This document shows, in pieces, positions 32,543 through 46,200 of a DNA stretch of 64,000 nt. This DNA is from Acanthochromis polyacanthus (lineage: Eukaryota; Chordata; Actinopteri; Pomacentridae). The translations under genes and the position numbers were made by a program. The notes beneath the pieces were generated by a model. It was not told the DNA's origin. It made no database searches and saw only the letters and a list, made by a program, of their open reading frames with translations. How positions within the stretch are numbered: position 1 is the stretch's first letter; every line of letters starts with the position of its first letter. The stretch is taken from contig NC_067113.1 in NCBI RefSeq assembly GCF_021347895.1, forward strand, positions 5,562,251-5,626,250, given 5' to 3'.

Positions 32543-34153
32543 CAGGTCCTTCTCAAAAAATTAGCATATTGTGATAAAGTTCAGTATTTTCTGTAATGTA
32601 CTGATAAACATTAGACTTTCATATATGTTAGATTCATTTCACACAACTGAAGTAGTTCAAGCCTTTTATTGTTTTAATATTGATGATATTGGCCAAAAAG
32701 TAAAGAAAAACCAAAAATCCCTTTCTCAAAAAATTAGCATATTATGAAAAGGTACTCTAAATGAGCTATCAACCTAATCATCTGAATCAACGAGTTAACT
32801 CTAAACACCTGCAAAAGATTCCTGAGGCCTTTAAAAACTCCCAGCCTGGTTCATTACTCAAAACCCCAATCATGGGTAAGACTGCCGACCTGACTGCTGC
32901 CCAGAAGGCCATCATTGACACCCTCAAGCAAGAAGGTAAGACACAGAAAGAAATTTCTGAGGTAATAGGCTGTTCCCAGAGTGCTGTATCAAGGCACCTC
33001 AGTGGGAAGTCTGTGGGAAGGAAAAAGTGTGGCAGAAAACGCTGCACAACTACAAGAGGTGACCGGACCCTGAGGAAGATTGTGGAGAAGGGCCGATTCC
33101 AGACCTTGGGGGACCTGCGGAAGCAGTGGACTGAGTCTGGAGTAGAAACATCCAGAGCCACCGTGCACAGGCATATGCAGGAAATGGGCTACAGGTGCCG
33201 CATTCCCCAGGTCAAGCCACTTTTGAACCAGAAACAGCGGCAGAAGCGCCTGGCCTGGGCTACAGAGAAGCAGCACTGGACTGTTGCTCAGTGGTCCAAA
33301 GAACTTTTTTCGGATGAAAGCAAATTTTGCATGTCATTCGGAAATCAAGGTGCCAGAGTCTGGAGGAAGACTGGGGAGAAGGAAATGCCAAAATGCCCGA
33401 AGTCCAGTGTCAAGTACCCACAATCAGTGATGGTCTGGGGTGCCATGTCAGCTGCTGGTGGTGGTCCACTGTGTTTTATCAAGGGCAGGGTCAATGCAGC
33501 TGGCTATCAGGAGATTTTGGAGCACTTCATGCTTGCATCTGCTGAAAAGCTTTATGGAGATGAAGATTTCATTTTTCAGCACGACCTGGCACCTGCTCAC
33601 AGTGCCAAAACCACTGGTAAATGGTTTACTGACCATGGTATTGCTGTGCTCAATTGGCCCGCCAACTCTCCTGACCTGAACCCCATAGAGAATCTGTGGG
33701 ATATTGTGAAGAGGAAGTTGAGAGTCACCAGACCCACCACTGTGGATGAGCTTAAGGCCGCTATCGAAGCATCCTGGGCCTCCATAACACCTCAGCAGTG
33801 CCACAGGCTGATTGCCTCCATGCCACGCCGCATTGAAGCAGTCATTTCTGCAAAAGGATTCCCGACCAAGAATTGAGTGCATAAGTGAACATAATTATTT
33901 GAAGGTTGACTTTTTTTGTATTAAAAACACTTTTCTTTTATTGGTCGGATGGAATATGCTAATTTTTTGAGATAGGGATTTTTGGTTTTTCTTTACTTTA
34001 TGGCCAGTATCATCAATATTAAAACAATAAAAGGCTTGAACTACTTCAGTTGTGTGTAATGGATCTAACATATATGAAAGTCTAATGTTTATCAGTACAT
34101 TACAGAAAATACTTAACTTTATCACAATATGCTAATTTTTTGAGAAGGACCTG
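32543..34153 (+). mobile_element. Tc1/mariner transposon with intact transposase and long inverted repeats
   Basis: TA at 32541-32542 and 34154-34155. Inverted repeats of about 210 bp (32543-32758 and 33940-34153) each contain two direct copies of CTCAAAAAATTAGCATATT, one at the outer tip and one at the inner end, the IR/DR arrangement also known from Sleeping Beauty-type elements. The arms are almost identical and the transposase is open, so insertion was recent. It sits inside the piggyBac-like MITE, so it is the younger of the two. Confidence 0.95.
32872..33876 (+). CDS. Tc1-family transposase, complete
   Basis: A 334-residue protein from ATG 32872, chosen because it starts MGKTADLTAAQKAII, just before the first helix-turn-helix. 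An in-frame ATG at 32761 would add 37 unconserved residues overlapping the repeat arm. Residues 1-45 and 60-110 form the paired-like DNA-binding helices (SQSAVSRHL; SRATVHRHM), with a GRKR AT-hook-like stretch between (about 50-58). The catalytic DD34E triad is D148 (FSDES), D238 (FQHDLAPAH) and E273 (NPIENLW), with 34 residues between the last two. The GGG box is VWGAMSAAGGGP. No stop, frameshift or missing key residue was seen. It would cut and paste elements bearing the flanking repeats. Confidence 0.95.
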   Translation: MGKTADLTAAQKAIIDTLKQEGKTQKEISEVIGCSQSAVSRHLSGKSVGRKKCGRKRCTTTRGDRTLRKIVEKGRFQTLGDLRKQWTESGVETSRATVHRHMQEMGYRCRIPQVKPLLNQKQRQKRLAWATEKQHWTVAQWSKELFSDESKFCMSFGNQGARVWRKTGEKEMPKCPKSSVKYPQSVMVWGAMSAAGGGPLCFIKGRVNAAGYQEILEHFMLASAEKLYGDEDFIFQHDLAPAHSAKTTGKWFTDHGIAVLNWPANSPDLNPIENLWDIVKRKLRVTRPTTVDELKAAIEASWASITPQQCHRLIASMPRRIEAVISAKGFPTKN

Positions 34154-34865
34154 TATATCCTGCTATTCAGCAGGCTCATTGGCTACCAGCCCTGTCAGGC
34201 AAACGTTTCCTCCGACTTGATTTGCTCAGAATTTACTGACGAAATGAGGTAGGTCCAGATTGGTCAGTCTGGGCTACGGTTGGCAGTTTAGGCCTGGGAG
34301 GCAATCCAGACTCACTTGATTGGTTGAAACGCGGTGTAAACCAAAAGGATAGATTTCAGTCGCCATTTTGAGTGCAAGACCGCATGGATTTGTGTATGCT
34401 GTATAAAAATATGGACAGAAATACAGTGAATATGAAACGCGCAGCGCCACCATGCGCCGCGTGTGCGCGCACGGAGCCGAGCTATTTGTGGATTATTTAC
34501 TTATTTCAAGACATGTCTTGGACAAAATATTATACGTGGTAGTTTTGTCTGGATGCCGAAGCTTGGATTTTGGCCGGTTTTTGTGGAATATTTTCATCTT
34601 TGACCAGTAAGAGTGTCCAAAGAGCGTCCTAAGGTGAGTTGTGCCCTTGAAATGTTTTGTTTGTTGGAGAAATGTGTTTATATTACCCGCTGTGGTAATC
34701 ACATCTGAAAGTGGTTTATACCGGCAGATTCATGAGAATCTAAGCTTTCCATGGGTGTATAGTGTTTGTATAATCGCGTTTGCAGCTTCAGACATTTAGT
34801 GAAATGCTTATGCAGATCTCAAAGTGTTCCGCGGGCGGAACACTGAAGCGCAATATAACATGCCT

Positions 34866-36484
34866 GATTTGAAAAGGGGATGGACGAAGCAAAAGCTTTA
34901 AAAATTCCAATCCCCCCACTCACCATTACACACATTACATAACACATTACAACGCAATAAAAAATAAATAACAACAATAACAATAACAACAACAACAACA
35001 ACAACAACAAGGCAAAGACACACAGACAGGCCCACCCTCCCTGACCCCGAACCAACCCCTCTCCATCAAATACACCGGGCAGTACGACCCCTTTTTAATT
35101 AATATTAATAATAATAACAAACAACAACATTATTATTTATTACTTATCTTTATTATTACCATTTCTAATTACCATTATTAATATTAATCAATTATTACGA
35201 TTTTTACTTAGATAATATATTTTTAAGTAGATATCAGTTTATAAAAATGGTGATTCCTAATCATCATGTGCGTGTGCTTGTAACAGCTGTTCCATACACA
35301 CACACGGCTGAGGGCATCAGTCTCTCTGTTGCAAATACTTCAACCTCACACTTCTATTAAACGCTTTTGGATGTTTGGACAAGCTCTGTCATTCTCTGTT
35401 AACCCATTCCATAATTTAATTCCCCGGACAGAAACTGACATGGATTTTAAGGTAGATTTTACTTTTGGTTGATACAGTTTATTACTTCCACTAAGATTAT
35501 AAGTGTAATGAGCATCTCTATCATGGAATAGGCTCTGTATATTTGCAGGAAGAGAGTTTTTAGATGCTTTGAACATTATCTGTGCTGTTTTGTAGTCTAC
35601 TAGGTCAAATAGTTTTAGAACAGATGACTCTAAAAAAAAGTGGATTAGTGTGATCATAGTACTGAGCACCACGTACAATTCTTATTGCTCTCTTTTGTAG
35701 TACAATTAAAGGCATTAAGTTGCTCTTATAACAATTTCCCATGACTTCAATACAATAGGTTAAATATGACATTACAAATGAGTGATATAAAATAAGTAGG
35801 GCTTTATGATTAAGAGCATGACAAGCTCTCCTCATGATACCCACACATTTAGCAACCTTTGTGCGCAAATAACTAATATGAGGTTTCCATGATACCTTGT
35901 CATCAACAATGACCCCTAAGAATACATTTTGTTTCACTCTTTCAATGGTTATGTTGTCAATTGTTATTTGTACCAGGATGCAATTACGTTTCTGTCCAAA
36001 TGAAATAAGTTTTGTCTTTTTTAGATTCAAAGATAATTTGTTAGCATTAAACCAGTTTTATAACTTATTGATTTCAACAATCATTTGCTCCAAAAGTTGC
36101 ACGAAAAACACAAACTTGAATATTTTAGAAATTTTAACCATGTCTTTAATATACGTTAAGAAAAATTTTAGACCCAATATTAAACTTTGTGGAACCCCAG
36201 ATGTTACAATTCTATATCCTGATATATTTTGATCCATTTGTACATATTGTAGCCTCTCACTCAAATAACTCTGTGGCTGTATTGGCTCTCCATTTTTTAA
36301 TTAACATTTGATGAACAATGGTGTCAAAGGCTTTTTGTAAGTCTATAAAAATTCGTATTACAAATTTTTTTGAATCCACACAATTTGAAATTTCCTCCAT
36401 TAGATCCATTAGAGCAAGACATGTTGACATATTTTTCCTGAATCTGCTAAGTAACATGTAGTGGACAGTTACTGGCTGTGTCAC
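34866..36484 (-). pseudogene. LINE (L2/CR1-like) reverse transcriptase and 3' UTR, 5'-truncated
   Basis: On the minus strand the order is: RT block with FIDLQKAFDTI (36484-36257), the GVPQS block (about 36200) with the following FADD-type motif damaged, thumb/C-terminal region (36030-35605: NVFLGVIVDDKVSWK, LTYCIEVMGNCYK, LQKRAIRIV) and the tail (35678-35346: VDYKTAQIMFKA, IKLWNGL). Reading frames are broken at about 36260, 36050 and 35640. A CAA/ACA-rich 3' untranslated part follows to about 34866 next to the MITE end. The 5' part is absent here, and 36780-37560 may be another piece of the same or a related element. Confidence 0.8.
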
Positions 36485-36779
36485 AATCTGGCACTGAGAG
36501 GTGAGTGGCTTCAGGATATATTATGGTGGAGGTAGAACTTGGTTGGCTGATTCCACCTGCTGATGAAGATTATGATGAGGAACACCTGCCACTGCAATGT
36601 CTTTACCGACACACCTGAGAAGCAAAAAAAGGTGGAGGGAGAGAAAGAGGGCACTATCTAGACCTGGCAGCCACTAGCCTGACACCCTTGAACAGTCTAG
36701 TTGGGTCTGAAAGACATTTTGATGGTTTAGATGAAGAAACACTTGAAATTAGCTAAGAGAGATGTATAGGAGTGAAGAA
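36485..36779. other. Possible LTR-like fragment
   Basis: It starts near TGTGTCACAATCTGGCACTGA and contains a purine-rich AGAGAGAAAGAGGGC segment and a GGCAGCCACTAGCCTGACACC segment that echo 17590-17650. No paired end or duplication. Confidence 0.3.
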
Positions 36780-37560
36780 GTCTAAACATCCATCCGGTCT
36801 ATAGGCAATTCCAAAGCAACTGTACTCGATGATACATCTGTGACAATTTTTTTTTCTCTTATCGTAACAGTTTTGTCAGTAAAGAAGCTCATGATTTCAT
36901 TACTGCTCAGAGCTAAAGGAATACAGGACTCAACAGAGCTCTGACTATTTGTCAGCCTGGCTACAGTGCTGAAGAGAAACCTGGAGTTGTTCTTGTTCTC
37001 CTCTATTCATCATGAATAATATGTGGTCCTGGCATTATGAAGAGCTTTTTCATAAATTACTCAATTACTCAGTGAGGATGCAGCATTATCAACAAGATAA
37101 TCTACTTCTGTGGAGTAAAGTTATAATAACTGCCCACCATTTTATCAGTAAATAGTGCTGAGGTAAATAGTGATGTATTACTTCCTTAAATTTGGTTATA
37201 GCATTGTCAGACAGACATCCCCTGAAATGATATTTATTCCCAACTGCTGTACAATCCATTGTTGTAAATTGAAAAGTTATCAAAAAATGGTCACACAGCA
37301 GAGGGTTCTGGGAAAATACTGTTAACTTTAGAATAGTGTGACTTTTAAACAGACAATTAAGTCAGGAAAGGATGGTTTTACATTGCTGACAGGCTTCGAC
37401 TACATCTGCAGTCTTTCTCAGAGAGTCTCAGAGACATAGTCTTCAACCAGGTTTCAGTCAAACAGAACAAATCAGTCTGATGGTCAGTTATCATATCATG
37501 TATTAACAAAGATTTATGAGAGAGATCTAATATTTAACAGACCACATTTAATTGTCTCGT
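36780..37560 (-). pseudogene. LINE endonuclease end and linker fragment
   Basis: On the minus strand near 37480-37420 the frame reads QTDLFCLTETWLKT, the conserved start of an APE-type LINE endonuclease. Around 37000-36850 it reads RFLFSTVARLT followed by LALSSNEIMSFFTDK, the linker that precedes the reverse transcriptase in fish L2-type LINEs. The middle of the endonuclease is missing and stops are frequent. Confidence 0.65.
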
Positions 37561-39233
37561 TTCTTCACTCTGTTGGAATAGTGATATCATTTTTTATTTG
37601 ATTTTTATGGTTACTGTTTCTTTTGTTTATTTTTGATTTGTTGAATTTATTGAATTTTTGTGGTCAGCCACAGACACAGTCTCAGTGGAGTTAACTGAGT
37701 TACTGAAGGGTCACATCTGTAAGGAGACTGCACAGAGGTGTGTAACACTACATCTGGACATCCTGGCCTTGACTCTGGGTGGTCATGCTTTAGGAGTTGA
37801 AATAAAATCCTCCATATTCCTAGAAAACATTTCATGACCACACAGTCTGAGATTAGCAGTCTGTACATTTAGACTGTTAATCTACTGTTCTGCTTTATCA
37901 TGAAGGTGTTCTACAGAATTTAGGCAGAGGAGGCAGCCAAAATCCACTAAACTCATTGTTCATCAGACTTCTAGATAACTGCTGCTTGAGACGTGGAAAA
38001 TTATTTTCTTAAAAAGAGCCACTCGAAGATGGTAAATGGTGGTCATAAAGAGATACACATAGTCAGCAACAACACTCAGGCTGTGTTCTTCAAACCATTG
38101 GTTGGTAATGTGGTGCCCAAAATGTGCAAAGAGAATAGGCTCACCGATTTATCCTGGTGATGATCAGTTTGAAGCCTGCCACCATCTGCCTCGGCAAAAA
38201 ATGGAGATTCATCAGACTAGGTTTAATTTTCCATTCTGTTTCCATTTTTGCCTGTTTCCACTGCAGCCTGAGATTTCTGCTCTTGGTTGGCAGGAGTGGA
38301 ACATAGCCCTCTGTCATTATACTCACAGTTCGTCCACCTCAATGTTCAACATGTTGGACATTTAGAGCTCCTTTTCTGTTCACCACAGTTATAAAGTGGT
38401 AATCTGAAATACCATCTTGTTTCTGTCAGCTCCAACCTGTCTGAGCAGTTTTCTTTTGATCTCTCCTATCAACCAGGTGCCTTCTTATATATAATGCTTA
38501 TCATGTATATATCATATAGGTACAGTATATACTATTCTATTCTGATTATAAAATGTTATTTTTCTTTCTACATATATTAATTTTTTTGCACCACTTAACT
38601 CAGTATCATTTAACTTTGAGACTGTAGCCTGTGCACATTGCTTGATGCTTACTTTTTCTTTGTTTCATTTTAGCTTCCCACATCCATTTTTAGCTTCTAT
38701 TTTAAATGATCATTCACTTTAGATTTTTTTTCCCTCTTCTTTTGTAGCCTATATTCTTCGAGGTTGGACATGTTGTGGGTTCAGAGATGGTATCCGCATT
38801 CTTTAGTTGTTAACATTTTGAGAAAAACCAATTGAGTCTAACACCTAGCGAAATGGAGAGTTGAGGCTGTCATCTGCATGAATATTGAAGTCACCCACTC
38901 TGCAATGCATTGGGACAATGCATTTCTGCATCAAAGCTCATCCTTACTGTTAAGTTGGTGATCAAGGACCTTGTTCTGAAACTTTGATAAGGCATTTTCA
39001 GAAGTATAGTATCGAGAGGGTAGGTTGTACTGTTGCTCCAAAAGCTCCACAAAACAGCAATAACCCTTATTCTCTATGCATGTCAGAAAAGGTTTCATAG
39101 ATTAGCTGTAACACTGGGTTGTGCCACCAGATAGAGATTCTTTCTGTAAAGTGTCGGAGCAACCAGAAGAAGCAGTCACTCAGACTATGGACACTTCCTT
39201 GTTGGAACACAGAGCATTAAACAAAGGATTGGG
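37561..39233. other. No recognisable feature
   Basis: No gene, RNA or terminal repeat was supported. Confidence 0.35.
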
Positions 39234-39241
39234 CTTAGGTA

Positions 39242-39757
39242 CAGGGGTGAAAGTAAGCCGGAACGGTTCGGAACTGCGTACCGGCAAAAGATCTGGTGGC
39301 GGAACGCAGTTCCGGGAAAAGATCTGGTGGCAGTACGCCGCTCTTCCACCGGTATCTATGGGTACGCCCATAGATATACGCCGCCCAGCTGCCTGCTATC
39401 GACCGGAGTTCACATATGGGAGTTCACTCAGCAGTACGTGAGTGTGCATGCGTGTCTACTTCCGTAACACAGCAATTGTTATGGCCAGTAGCAGCCAATA
39501 GCAAATAGGTGCGCTTGATTTATTGCACTGGGACATTTTCCACAACTAGTCAATAGACGTCAATAAGCGTCGCTTGCGCCGGGACGGGGCGAGCAATAAA
39601 TTACACCTGAAATTCCACACGTTCTTATGATTGGCTGAAAATTTTTCAACAGGATTTACAATGGTTAGCATCGACATTCAGGGGTGAAAGTAAGCCGGAA
39701 CGGTCCGGAACTATTACTAATAGTTCCGGCAAGAATTTAAAACTACTTTCACCCCTG
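39242..39757. mobile_element. hAT MITE with three terminal copies
   Basis: Ends CAGGGGTGAAAGTA (left) and TACTTTCACCCCTG (right) with an exact 8-bp duplication CTTAGGTA at 39234-39241 and 39758-39765, the hAT hallmark. A second copy of the left end, CAGGGGTGAAAGTAAGCCGG, lies at 39679 and pairs with the right end to form a 79-bp foldback (39679-39757). The interior has a 13-bp direct repeat AAAAGATCTGGTGGC. No coding. Confidence 0.9.
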
Positions 39758-39765
39758 CTTAGGTA

Positions 39766-41382
39766 TGTGCTGATACACATCAGTTAAAAAATGGCTTGTG
39801 CAAAATATTTAAGGACTAATATTATAAAACATCTATGAGAGTGTTTTCTCATCTGACATTCATCAAAACATTCTTCTTTCCTTACAGGACTGTTACAGAT
39901 GACTGGTGGGTCATGGCAGGTTCAAATAATGGAATATGTTTGATAAGTGGGTCAATATGTCAGGTTAAAAATTATAAAATAGAAAATCCTTGCCCTGACT
40001 TGAATGAGACATAACAGAACATTTGGCCCCATCATGTTATATGTGAGGGAGCCCTTTGGGCACGTATTAGTTCATATATCAGACATTTTGTGACACGACA
40101 AGAGAGAAGGTAAAATGAAGGGAAGGTCTAGTTTTTGCCAATGGAATTTGTCTAAACTCAACATCAAATGATATCTGTTTTACATTTGGGGAACTGCCAT
40201 AATATTGTGGTTAAACCAAGGGATTTCAGAGAGTCACTTGGTTAAACTATGTCCGATTTGCATCTTGGATGTCTGGAGGTGTCTGTTGTGGAATCCTCTG
40301 AAGGTTTTCTTTCTCCATGGCTTTTCCAGACAACACAAACTTCACACCATCCTGACAGATCTGGACGGTGTCTTTGAAGATTGCAAATCTGACTGGGTGG
40401 TTTGGTGTCTCTGCTCCATTGATTGCAGTGGACCCTGTGTCCAATTTGTGATTGGAAATGTATGAAAACCTTCTCTGTCTTAAAGCTGGTTATAGCTGGT
40501 TAATCCCACAACAGTGACTGTCTAGTTCAGGGGTCGGCAACCCGCAGCTCCGGAGCCGCATGCGGCTCTTTCAGCCCTCTGTCGTGGCTCCCTTCGGTGA
40601 TAAATAAGTTCTTGAATTGTATTGTACTAGGCCTACATGTTTTTAGACCCATAAATAGAGCAAACGGTTCTGATAGAGGGGGGAATTTAGTGGGAACACC
40701 TGGACAGGTGTGACTGTAGTAAATATCAGAGGATTTTCATGGTTCAAGTAGGAAGGCCTTTTGGTAGGATTTTGTTTTGAGCCCTGTGGAGATCAGAATC
40801 ACTCAGGTACTTGTTAACTCAGAAAGGAAAAACTGTGAGAATTTCTGCATTGCCTGATAGCACAATTGTGTAGTTTATTTGTGTAGTTTATTCAGGTTCT
40901 TGTATCATACCTTCCCTCTAAGCATTGTGGTGCCACAAGCCACCACCACTCAAAGTTTATCTTCTTGGATTTCACCTAAAGTAACACTAAAGTGACAAAG
41001 AAACAGAAAGGACATACAGTATTTGGCAAAGTAATAATCAGAGTAGAGGTCCAACAGAACATTCTGTTGTCATAGTGCATTCTTTCATCTTTAAAGCAGA
41101 ATTGAAATTGATTTTTACATGAAGTTTTTCTGGGCGTATGACTTTATGTGTTAAAAAAAAGTTGTAAAAAGTGTGTTTTGTTGAAAGCTATGTGGAGTCT
41201 GATTAGTGTTGTCACTTGACTCAGCATAAGTTGAGGCTAAAGACTAGTTTCCTGACACTCAGATGCAAATGCAGATAGATTCTGGGCATAGCCATCATTT
41301 TATTGCAATTTTGATGGCCTTAAGTACATGTGCAAATCCACTGATGCTGCATGCAACATGGAACAGAAGTTGAATGCATTAG
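39766..41382. other. Mostly anonymous sequence
   Basis: Apart from the hAT-like fragment at 40530-40620 I see no gene or repeat. Confidence 0.35.
40530..40620 (+). repeat. hAT-like terminal fragment
   Basis: It begins CAGGGGTCGGCAACCCGC and continues with CGGAGCCGCATGCGGCTCTT, the start of a very common vertebrate hAT-derived repeat. Only one end is present. Confidence 0.6.
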
Positions 41383-42179
41383 TTAAGCCCGGTTGGCCGA
41401 CGGGTGGGCCGAAGAAATCACGGAAGTAATACACACAGTAAAAAAAGTAGTAAAACAGGACAACTGTGTTTACTTTCAATTGTTGATCAAAGTTTATACT
41501 CTAATGGTCACAAAATAAGCTCGGATGTGCATTTGAGTGCAAACGTTAGTATTTACAGATGATTTTAAACCTTGATGGTGTGAAATCCGCGGATTTTAAA
41601 ACGTGCGATCTGAGGAAATCAATGCCTTGCATCATCGTACAACACAGTGTAGTGCGGCCATTTTTGTAGTCCTTCGAAAGGGGAGGAGCAACTGAATCGA
41701 ATGACACTAAACTTTCTATGGACTACAATACCCAGCAGAGATTAAAACCCTGCGTAAAGGTAGCAGCATAAATGCCTTGCAGTGCACCGTGACGAAGGGT
41801 GCACGCGAGATGCCGCCAACTCCCCGTTACAACCTGTTGTTAGTGTAGTTTCTCATTAGCTCCGTACGTCAATTAACTCCATCAATTGCATTAAACGATG
41901 GCTAAAAAGAATTATAATTCGAAGAGGGACATGGCGGAAATTTTAGCCGAGATTCAGGAAGGTTCTGATGTTGACTTTAGTGACTCATCTGACTCCGAGA
42001 GTAACAACAATGCCGGCTCGGAGGAAGAGGCATTATTTACGCTGCGCCTGGATCCCATTCATGAGTACGTATATTTCTTTCTAATGGCTAATTTTTGTGT
42101 GGACTGAAGATAAAACACCCAATGTTTCTCAGAACTCATTTTTTTATTGTTATATGTTTCGTCATTTTATTCTGTTTTT

Positions 42180-42256
42180 ATCTTGTGAAGCACTTTGGGT
42201 AGCATTTTCCTATGTATGAAAAGTGCTATATAAATAAATTTGATTTGATTTTATTA
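42180..42256 (+). repeat. L2-like LINE or SINE 3' tail
   Basis: GTGAAGCACTTTGGGTAGC, then GAAAAGTGCTATATAAATAAA and a TTGATTTGATTT tail match the common 3' end shared by fish L2 LINEs and their SINEs. It lies in intron 1 of the piggyBac gene. Confidence 0.55.
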
Positions 42257-42401
42257 TATGTAAACACAGCACAGTATAAAGCAGGGCAATTCAGTTGTAC
42301 TGAATACTTTTTTGTAGATGTTTTACTGTGTTGGTGTTGTTTGTACACATTGGATTATGTGTGCCATCCCAAATATACATATACTGTATATAAAGTACAT
42401 A

Positions 42402-44035
<1,634 letters not shown>

Positions 44036-46129
44036 TACAAGTGCAAACACAATATAGTATAGGTCAGGGCTACTCAATTATATTCAATATTTTTACACAT
44101 TCCACTACTTTTGTCTTCTTTGGTTGAATGTACATACATCATTATGTATTTTGTCCCAAATACTAATTATTATCATCATTTTCATAGCCAACAAGAAGAG
44201 AAGAGTGAGGATCCACACCCATCATCTCCTCAGGCTTCCCATACCGACACTCCGCCACCCGTGTCTCCATCTGAAGCGTCATCTCTCCTATCAAGATTTG
44301 TGTACTGATTATTTGTGTAGTTTTTTATCTCAAAAAGACAATACATCCTTTACTGCTTCAATGATATATTTATATACTTTTCTACTGTTAGAAATGCATG
44401 TGATTCATCAGTCCTTTGAATGTATTTCTTTCAACATCTATTGCTCTGTTTTCATGCAGCAGTGATCATGAAGGAGATGATGATGCAGATTATGCCCCCC
44501 CACCACGCAGTTCCTCCAGGCGCCGACGAGTGCGGTCAGCATCCTCCAGTTCCAGGTCCTCTTCCCCTGACCGGCTGCCTAAGAGAGGTCGTGGTCGTGG
44601 CCATGGCTGTGGTCCTGGCCATAAAGGGCAAGCCAGCAAGCGGCCAAAACTGGCTGCTGGAGACTTTGGGCCTCAGCAGGAGCGATGGAGGACAAAGGAA
44701 GAGCCAGATGTTGAACCCCCAACACCACAGTTTGAGCCAAAACACCCACCTGGCCCTAAGATTGACACCACTGTCGACTGGTCTCCCCTCAGCCTCTTCA
44801 AGCTGTTCTTCAGCAGTAGCAGTCTGCACAGCATTATAAATAACACAAATGCCAATGCTGTGCGACGATTGGCACAAGGTTCAAAATACAAGTGGTCTCC
44901 CCTCTCAGTTGACTAATTTTACATCTTTCTTTCAATTATTCTCTTCTTTGGCTTGGTACATGTGCCCTCCAGGGCAGACTTCTGGAGGAGAGAGTGGCCA
45001 TACCAATTTGTTTTCCCCAGGAGCAGCATGTCCAGGGACCGATTTGAAGCCATCTTTTGGTCTCTTCATCTGTCTGATGTTGCAGAAGATGAAGAGAACG
45101 AAAGAAAGAGAGGGACACCTCAATTCGACAGGCAATTCAAAATCAAGCCACTCTATGGCGAGATTGTGAATGCCTGTAACTCCCTTTTCCAGCCATACCA
45201 GAACATCACAATTGATGAGAGGATGGTAGCAAGCAAAGCCTGCATTGGATTCAGGCAGTATATGAAAGACAAACCAACAAAATTCGGCTACAAATTGTTC
45301 ATATTGGCAGACTCTCAAACTGGCTACACCTTCAATTTTTTGTTTATCAGGGTAAAGATGAGAACAAGGTCATACAGAGGACACAAAAGGAAGAGGGCCT
45401 CAGTGTCACATCCATCATGGACCTGATGAGGTTTGACCTTCTTGGAAAAGGATATCATCTTTATGTTGATCATTTTTACAGCAGTCCACTACTTTTCAAG
45501 AAGCTTGCAAAAAATCACACAGCAGCTTGTGGCACCATTGGGACAAATAGAGAGGGATTTCCAAAGACCACAAACAATGACCTCCCAAAGAAGCCTGAGA
45601 GGGGAGACATGAGGTGGATCCGTAAGGGCAACCTCCTCTTTGCACGTTGGATGGACACTAAAGTAGTAAATGTCTGCAGCACCTTTCACAGGGCGTACAG
45701 CGGAGCCACTATACTGAGGAGGGTGAAGAGGCCGGATGGACACTGGCACAGGGCTCCTGTGGATGTGCCTGATGCATGCAGGGACTACAACATCAACATG
45801 GGTTGGGTGGACCTCTCAGACGCACTCATCCACTACTGCTCTGTGCATGGTAAGACAATGCGGTGGTACAAGACATTTTTTTACCACTTCATCGGCATTG
45901 CCGTTGTCAATAGCTACATTCTGCACAAAGCTGTGAGCAGCAGTCACAACCAGACCCCCATGTCCCACAAACACTTCAGAGAAGTTCTGATGAGGGAGAT
46001 GGTTGAGCAGGCTAAAGCTTTGGTTGCTGAAGCCAACCCCCACCCAAGCTTCACTTACGCCGTCAAAGTCATTGATATAAACTGCCTGTAATGTGCAGCA
46101 AATAGTAGTTAACCGGCGCCAGCTCTTCA

Positions 46130-46200
46130 GTGACCTTAACGGGTCCGTACCTCTAGTACAGATGCTACAGGTACGGGTCCGTACCCGTAGCATCAACCTA
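46130..46200. other. GGGTCCGTACC repeats downstream of piggyBac stop
   Basis: GGGTCCGTACCTCTAG at 46141 and GGTACGGGTCCGTACCCGTAG at 46172 form an interrupted inverted and direct repeat shortly after the stop codon. It can fold into a stem-loop. Role unknown; it may be an internal transposon-end motif. Confidence 0.5.

Larger units (their letters stand above)
31913..34855. mobile_element. piggyBac-like MITE, long form, copy 2, split by Tc1
   Basis: Left end CCCGTTAAGCTTCCGTCAATT corresponds to CCCTTTAAGCTGCAGTCAATT of copy 1. The right end is eroded at CACTGAAGCGCAATA. About 1.33 kb once the Tc1 at 32543-34153 is removed. The left 870 bp is shared with copy 3 (47200-48540) and absent from the short copies. 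A perfect 14-bp palindrome TTCCGCGGGCGGAA lies at 34827-34840 near the right end. The flanking TTAA has decayed on both sides. Non-coding. Confidence 0.75.

Noticed and set aside
32173..32574. Host protein in the left part of the long MITE
   Set aside because: The interval is shared non-coding MITE sequence that also occurs at 47470-47830 without the frame.
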